A stretch of 64,000 nucleotides of DNA, taken from positions 1,634,261 to 1,698,260 of the forward strand of contig NC_013960.1 in assembly GCF_000024725.1 (NCBI RefSeq), given 5' to 3'. The notes under the pieces were generated by a model, which saw nothing but the letters and a program-made list of their open reading frames with translations, did no database searches and was not told the origin of the DNA. Of this stretch, positions 59,337-64,000 are shown in pieces. The first letter of the stretch is position 1. Every line of letters starts with the position of its first letter. The position numbers were made by a program, and so were the translations under genes. The DNA comes from Nitrosococcus halophilus Nc 4. Its GTDB lineage: Bacteria > Pseudomonadota > Gammaproteobacteria > Nitrosococcales > Nitrosococcaceae.

Positions 59337-59382
59337 AAGGCCAATTAGTTTTCTCCGTTTCCTCCTGATAGATCGATGAGCG

Positions 59383-61971
59383 ATGAACACAAATACCTCG
59401 ACACAGACAGCGTTGGCTGGAAATTCACCCCAGGCGAAAGATCTTGAGACCCTCCAAATCAAAATTGGGGGGATGTCTTGTTCCTTTTGTACTGAGACTA
59501 TCCGCAAAGCCTTTCTCCAACTGGAAGGGGTAGAAAAAGTTCATATAGGCCTGTCTCACGAAGAAGCGCTCATCCGGTACGATCCGGCAAAGCAGTCTCC
59601 GGCTGAGCTACGTAATACCTTGCGTAGTTTGGGCTACACAGTCCGGGATCCGGACAAATTGCGCGCCTACGAGGAGCAGGAAGAAGAACTGCGCCAGGAG
59701 CGCCGGCGGCTGAGTTGGGCCGGGAGTTTTACCGGCATAGCGGCCGTGATCATGGTCCTCATGTGGTTAGGGTACCCCCAGTTCTGGTTTAAATGGCTCA
59801 TGTTGGCCTTGGCACTAGGCACCGTCTTCGGACCGGGGAGGTATATCCTGAAGATGGCCTACCATGCCTTGCGGCGGGGCATTCTCAACCAACATGTTTT
59901 GCTTGAATTGGCTGCCTTTGCGGGTTTGGCCGGAGGATTTTTAGGGCTAATCGGCTTCTTGCTCCAGGTGCCTGCCTTTGAAGGGTTCCCCATTCCGGAT
60001 TTTTTTGGGGTGGCGACCTTCGTCACCACTTACCATATTCTTTCCAGTTACACCGCCAAGCGGGTCAAGGCCCGCGCCTCCCTAAGCGTGCGTAAGTTAT
60101 TAGCGCTGCAACCCGCTACCGCCTGGTTAATCCGGGACGGCGAAGAGATCGAGGTTTCCGTAGAGGAGATCCAGCCTGGAGATCGGGTTCGAGTGCGACC
60201 GGGAGAAAGTATTCCTGTTGATGGCCAGATCGTGGAGGGCGCCTCCGGCATTGATGAGAGCATCGTCACCGGCGAATCCCTCCCCGTGGAAAAGACAGTC
60301 GGCGAAGAAGTTATCGGGGGAGCGATTAATCAAACGGGAACCTTAGTCATCCAGGTTACGCGGGTGGGTGCGGAGAGCTTTCTGCAACAGGTGGCCCATT
60401 ATATTGAAGAGGCCCGGGCCATGAAGCCGGGCCTGCTGCAGTTGGTGGATGTGGTGCTCATACCAATTTCATGTAATTTTGCATTGTATAAGTTCAGTCT
60501 AAACAATTGCTTGAAGCCTTAATAGATTGCACTCTTTGATTAAATTGGTATCAAATATTATGTCCCTGGGGTAGTGGCTTTTGGCTGGCTGGCCTTCCTT
60601 ATTTGGACTGCAGGCGCCTGGGGGATGACTGGCGAGATGAACATGGCACGGGCCCTCTTTGCCACCCTGGCAGTCTTTGTGATGGGCTATCCCTGTGCTT
60701 TGGGGATGGCTACTCCGCTGGCCCTGATCCGCGGTGGGGGGGAGGCCGCCGAGAAGGGGATCCTCATGCGTTCGGGGGAGGCCTTTCAAATCCTCAAAGA
60801 CATCCAGAAAATTGTTTTCGACAAGACCGGTACCCTCATGGTAGGGGAACCCCAAGTTGTCGATCTCGTGCCCCTTGGTGATCAGGATGGACAGACTCTG
60901 CTCCGCCTAGGTGCAGCGGTGGAAAAATCCTCTGAGCATCCGTTGGCCCGGGCTATTGTGGAGCGAGCCGAGGAAGAACAACTCAAGTTTCCCGAGGTCC
61001 GAGACTTCCAGGCCACTCCTGGCAAGGGAGCTCGGGCTTTAGTGGATGGCCGTCTGAGCTATGTGGGTAATTTACGTTTTTTGGAGGAGGAAGGGGTGGT
61101 GATCCAGGCGGGTTGGGACCAAGCTAAAGCCCTGGAGGAAGCTGGGAAGACGGTAGTGGGTATCGCTACAAGGGGGGATCTCATGGGCCTTATTGCCATC
61201 GCGGATCGGATCAAACCGGACGCAAAGGTCGCGGTTCGCCAACTAAAAGAGATAGGGATAGAACCGGTAATGATCACGGGCGATAATTGGCGTACGGCTC
61301 AGGCGGTGGCAGCGGAATTGGGGATCGACACGGTGCAGGCTGAGGTGTTGCCGGATCAAAAGGCCCAAGCGGTACGAAAGCTGCAAGCTCAGGGCACCCG
61401 GGTGGCGATGGTGGGGGACGGGATCAACGATGCCCCGGCTCTGATGCAGGCCGATGTGGGTATCGCCATCGGTGCCGGTACCGATATCGCCATCGAATCC
61501 TCAGATGTCATCTTGGTTGGTGAACGGTTGACAGCGGTGGTCGAGGTCTTTCATATTGGGCGTAGCGCCTACCGAAAAACTGCCCAGAACTTAATGTTGG
61601 CTTTTGCCTTCAACGGGGTCGGAGTGCCGGTAGCCACCACCGGTTGGGTGCATCCTGTGTGGGCCATGATCGCCATGGTGGCCAGTGTCTCTACGATCCT
61701 GCTCAATTCTTTCCTAGGCCGGTTACTTCCTAAGCCGAGGGAAGCCCAGTGCGAGCAATCTGAGGTGCACACGCTGGAACTCCACATTCCGTCGATGCAT
61801 TGTGAAAGTTGCCTAAACGCTATTACCCAGGCTGTGACTCAATTCCCGGAAGTGCTAGAGGTCCAAGGCGATTTAAAAAAGAAAATCGTCTCCATTCGCT
61901 ATCAGGAAGATCATGCCGCACCGGATCGGATTCGACGGGTTATCGATGAAGTTGGTTTTCCCGCAGGCTAA
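59383..61971 (+). pseudogene. Heavy-metal P-type ATPase interrupted by a MITE
   Basis: A CopA/ZntA-like ATPase of 831 residues when the MITE is removed. The N-terminal half has an HMA domain ([16 protein letters not shown]), membrane helices and the actuator TGES ([14 protein letters not shown]). The MITE at 60461-60550 plus the duplicated TCA brings stop codons in frame. Excision restores VVLKYYVPGVVAFGWLAFL. The second half has the ion-path motif GYPCALG, phosphorylation motif DKTGTLMVG, nucleotide-binding ATPGKGARA and MVGDGINDAPAL, and a C-terminal HMA (SMHCESC). As it stands two truncated pieces could be made; full activity is unlikely. Confidence 0.93.
60461..60550. mobile_element. 90-bp MITE, copy B
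   Basis: Same length and ends as copy A, flanked by TCA (60458-60460 and 60551-60553). It lies in the P-type ATPase gene before the third membrane pair and adds 31 codons with three in-frame stops. Confidence 0.93.
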
Positions 61972-62008
61972 TATAACTGCTATTTAACCCCACTATGGAA
62001 GACTGAAG

Positions 62009-62470
62009 ATGAAAAAAGTTTTGAAATATCTCGGGCTTTTTCTCTTTTTGATGGTGGTAGGAATGGTTGCAGTAAGAATGAATTGGCTAGGGACAAATCA
62101 GGTGTTTCTTCCTACCGGTGAAAAAGTCAATCCGGAAGAATTACCCTCATCAGAAGTGCTAAGTGTGGTGGCAGAGCAGATGAATCAGGCGCTTCCCATA
62201 AAGGTAGGTAGGGGAATGGAGCTTCGAAGCGTCGAAGGAGTGCAGGGGGAATTAATCTATCATTACATTAAAGCAATCCCCTCTTCAGAGTCGTTCGATA
62301 GGAACCAATTTATTGAAGATTTGCGTCCCCTCGTGCTCAGGCGGGCTTGCAAGGATCAAGGAATGGCTATCTTTTTTACCCACGGAGTCCGTGCTCACTA
62401 TGATTTTAGAGAGGAGGATGATCAACTCATCGGTGAAATCATCATCACTCCTAGGCAATGTGGTTACTAA
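62009..62470 (+). CDS. Hypothetical protein with N-terminal anchor
   Basis: A 153-residue protein with a basic start and membrane anchor (YLGLFLFLMVVGMVAVRMNWL). The remaining domain alternates acidic and hydrophobic segments (SEVLSVVAEQMNQALPIKVGRGMELRSVEG, AIFFTHGVRAHYDFREED, GEIIITPRQCGY) and has two cysteines. I do not recognise a family. It follows the ATPase by 34 bases on the same strand and could belong to the metal operon. Confidence 0.6.
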   Translation: MKKVLKYLGLFLFLMVVGMVAVRMNWLGTNQVFLPTGEKVNPEELPSSEVLSVVAEQMNQALPIKVGRGMELRSVEGVQGELIYHYIKAIPSSESFDRNQFIEDLRPLVLRRACKDQGMAIFFTHGVRAHYDFREEDDQLIGEIIITPRQCGY

Positions 62471-63327
62471 CTGTCTAAATGAATAAAAACACTCTCTCCT
62501 TCACAGGCCGGATGAGAGTTGTTCATCCCGGGTAGTTCCAACTGCCAGTAGGATAAAAGGGCCCATCCTCGAACCTCGCAGCCCAATTCTTCCAGCCAAT
62601 CGGCCATAACCCGGTTGGAATTATGGACCAACGTATAGGGTTGGGGATGTTTGATACCAATTTCATGTAATTTTGCATTCTATAGATTTAGTCTAAACAA
62701 TCACTTGAAGCCTCAATAAATTGCATTCTTTAACTAAATTGGTATGACAAATTTCATATCAAAATCTGGATTATAAACAAGGGAATTTAGGTTTTCCGAA
62801 TAGAGGGTTTCCAATGCCGCTTGCAATTGTTCGACGGCTTTGGCCTCCACCGGGATTAGCAAGATCTGCTCGATACCTTCCTTGACTTGGCGCCAGATTG
62901 CCTGTGTGGTAGGGGGACCGGGGAGCTCCCGCCGTCCAAGTGCGGCGGGGGTCGGTTTCAATAGGGCGGCGGCTCCCTGTAGGAAACCAGTCTTTCCCCG
63001 CGCGTAATAATCCCAGTCGCCATAGGCATAACGCACCAAGCGGCCGTCCGCATGGCTGAGAACCAGGCTCGAATGCCGCCCATGATCCAGCAAAAAGACT
63101 CGGCGTTCTTCTTCCAGCGATTTCGGCGGGATCACGTGGGCCGCACACCCCTCGAGCAGCACGCTGATCAAAGCCGCTATCAGCGATTTTCTTTCTCCTT
63201 TTGAAAAAAGGGCTAGGTAAAGCGGCTCGCTTGATGGGGCTTTAGAGCCCCTTTTAAACACCTTAGAAATACCTCTTCCCTGTTTAACAAGAATTATAGG
63301 AAGCCGCCAATTCTGCTGGAAGCCCAT
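62467..63327 (-). pseudogene. Hypothetical lipoprotein, interrupted by a MITE
   Basis: A conserved protein of about 255 residues when the MITE is removed. Lipobox-like VLLEGCAAH follows a hydrophobic run. The body has RRVFLLDHGRHSSLVL and VRYAYGDWDYYARG, suggestive of a DUF2459-type fold with a histidine, though this is weak. The MITE at 62655-62744 with duplicated TGA interrupts DMKFV/KHPQPYTLVHNSNRVMADWL, and the tail ends at 62467. The frame reading through the MITE meets a stop, so the last 60 residues are lost. The start is uncertain; no strong ribosome site. Confidence 0.75.
62655..62744. mobile_element. 90-bp MITE, copy C
   Basis: Same length and ends as copies A and B, flanked by TGA (62652-62654 and 62745-62747). 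Inserted in the hypothetical lipoprotein gene. Confidence 0.93.
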
Positions 63328-63516
63328 TACCGTGTGCGTGAGTTCTCCGCCACCAGCAGCTATTAAGTGACGCCCCGCTTGCTCGTCGATGTTACGGGGT
63401 TTTTGTGCTGGTGCCGGCGTAGGAATATAATAGTATTACTTTATCGAGTAAGAAAAGACAAAGCATGCGTATCACGAGCAAAGGTCAAGCTACTGATATA
63501 GTCAGCGCAGTTTCCT

Positions 63517-63546
63517 GTAGGGCGGATAAGCATAGCGCATCCGCGT
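63517..63546. repeat. REP-type palindrome upstream of the RAYT gene
   Basis: GTAGGGCGGATAAGCATAGC followed by GCATCCGC: GCGGAT and ATCCGC pair around a short loop. This is the usual REP shape next to a REP-associated tyrosine transposase gene, 33 bases downstream. Confidence 0.7.
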
Positions 63547-63578
63547 GTGACTAGCTGGTTTTTTTTGTCGGAGATCCA

Positions 63579-64000
63579 ATGAGTCGTTATCGCCGTACTT
63601 ATATTGAAGGCGGCTGCTATTTCTTTACTGTTGTTACCTGCCGCCGCCGCCCGCTATTTGCTTACCCTGAAACCGTGGCGTTGCTACGTTCGGCCTTTCG
63701 TAAAGTGATGACGGAAAGACCTTTCACTGTGGATGGGATCGTGGTTCTACCCGATCATCTACACTGTCTTTGGCTTTTACCGAAAGGCGACAGCGATTTC
63801 TCTAGCCGCTGGCGCGAAATTAAAAAACATGTCTCCCGGCGCTTCCCTGATTCTCGCAATCTTCGTAATGAAAAAACTATTTGGCAACGACGTTTCTGGG
63901 AGCATGCCATTCGAGATGAGCAGGATTGGCGGCGGCATATGGATTACATCCACTTTAACCCGGTAAAACATGGTTTGGCCTCGTCACCGCCAGAGTGGCC
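63579..64000 (+). CDS. REP-associated tyrosine transposase (RAYT), partial
   Basis: A Y1-type transposase domain starting ATG at 63579 and running off the right edge. The N-terminal GGCYFFTVVTCRRRPLF, the HUH motif in LPDHLHCLWLLP and the catalytic tyrosine region HMDYIHFNPVKHG identify the family. RAYT proteins nick REP hairpins such as the one just upstream. The end lies outside the window. Confidence 0.93.
   Translation, partial: MSRYRRTYIEGGCYFFTVVTCRRRPLFAYPETVALLRSAFRKVMTERPFTVDGIVVLPDHLHCLWLLPKGDSDFSSRWREIKKHVSRRFPDSRNLRNEKTIWQRRFWEHAIRDEQDWRRHMDYIHFNPVKHGLASSPPEW

Noticed and set aside
60461-60550. MITE as a functional in-frame insert or intein-like linker in the ATPase
   Set aside because: Although 93 bases preserve the frame, the MITE contains stop codons in that frame, so read-through is not expected.

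Overview
The window looks like a chromosomal segment of a gammaproteobacterium. The formate dehydrogenase operon with DUF3305/DUF3306 genes, the class II ribonucleotide reductase, the HME-type metal efflux system and the mixture of IS1-type, IS605-type and MITE elements fit a Chromatiales / Nitrosococcus-like ammonia or sulfur oxidiser. That placement is an inference from gene content; no rRNA gene is present to confirm it.

Layout: (1) 1-2043, minus strand: a partial sugar-type ABC permease and its lipoprotein binding protein. (2) 2018-5407: a B12-dependent class II ribonucleotide reductase carrying a 361-residue LAGLIDADG intein placed exactly before the catalytic cysteine. (3) 5672-8538: a LysR regulator, a small DUF4156-like secreted protein and a ferritin-like diiron protein. 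(4) 17796-8954: a ten-gene formate dehydrogenase operon (DUF3305, DUF3306, polyferredoxin, TorD-like chaperone, TAT-target protein, alpha, beta, two short paralogous lipoproteins, gamma). (5) 18022-22718: a small biosynthetic-looking cassette (PqqD-HprK-type kinase, nucleotidyltransferase, TAT-exported Gly/Asn/Pro-rich repeat peptide) that was split by an IS1-family element and then rearranged by an inversion between two IS copies. The target duplications of the two copies are exchanged, so the inversion can be read directly and the 377-residue nucleotidyltransferase rebuilt. (6) 22816-29758: patatin, a frameshifted MscS channel, an unknown protein, a PLD-VTT fusion and a VpsR-like sigma-54 activator. 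(7) 30375-39882: thioredoxin-CcdA protein, LonB-like protease, stress protein, DUF2959 lipoprotein, a Pab1020-type RNA ligase with its partner protein and a Nudix hydrolase, a broken TnpB element and an HPF-cold-shock fusion. (8) 39890-47504: CorA, DUF599 and a CusCBA/CzcCBA-type metal efflux system. (9) 47628-54934: a porin-decaheme (MtrB/MtrA) pair followed by a cytochrome c-LysM fusion and a ferric-reductase-like flavoprotein, suggesting electron transfer across the outer membrane. (10) 55012-61971: an exported chelatase-like protein and a MerR-regulated metal cluster (MerP-like protein, outer-membrane protein, NHL propeller, P-type ATPase) whose ATPase is interrupted by a MITE. (11) 62009-64000: two hypothetical genes, one broken by another MITE, and a REP-associated transposase running off the window.

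Overall the region combines respiratory modules (formate oxidation, multihaem electron transfer), metal handling and a high load of recent mobile-element damage: three copies of one 90-bp MITE, each flanked by a 3-bp TNA duplication and each inside a coding sequence, two IS1-type copies, one TnpB element and a palindromic repeat present both between genes and in frame inside a gene.
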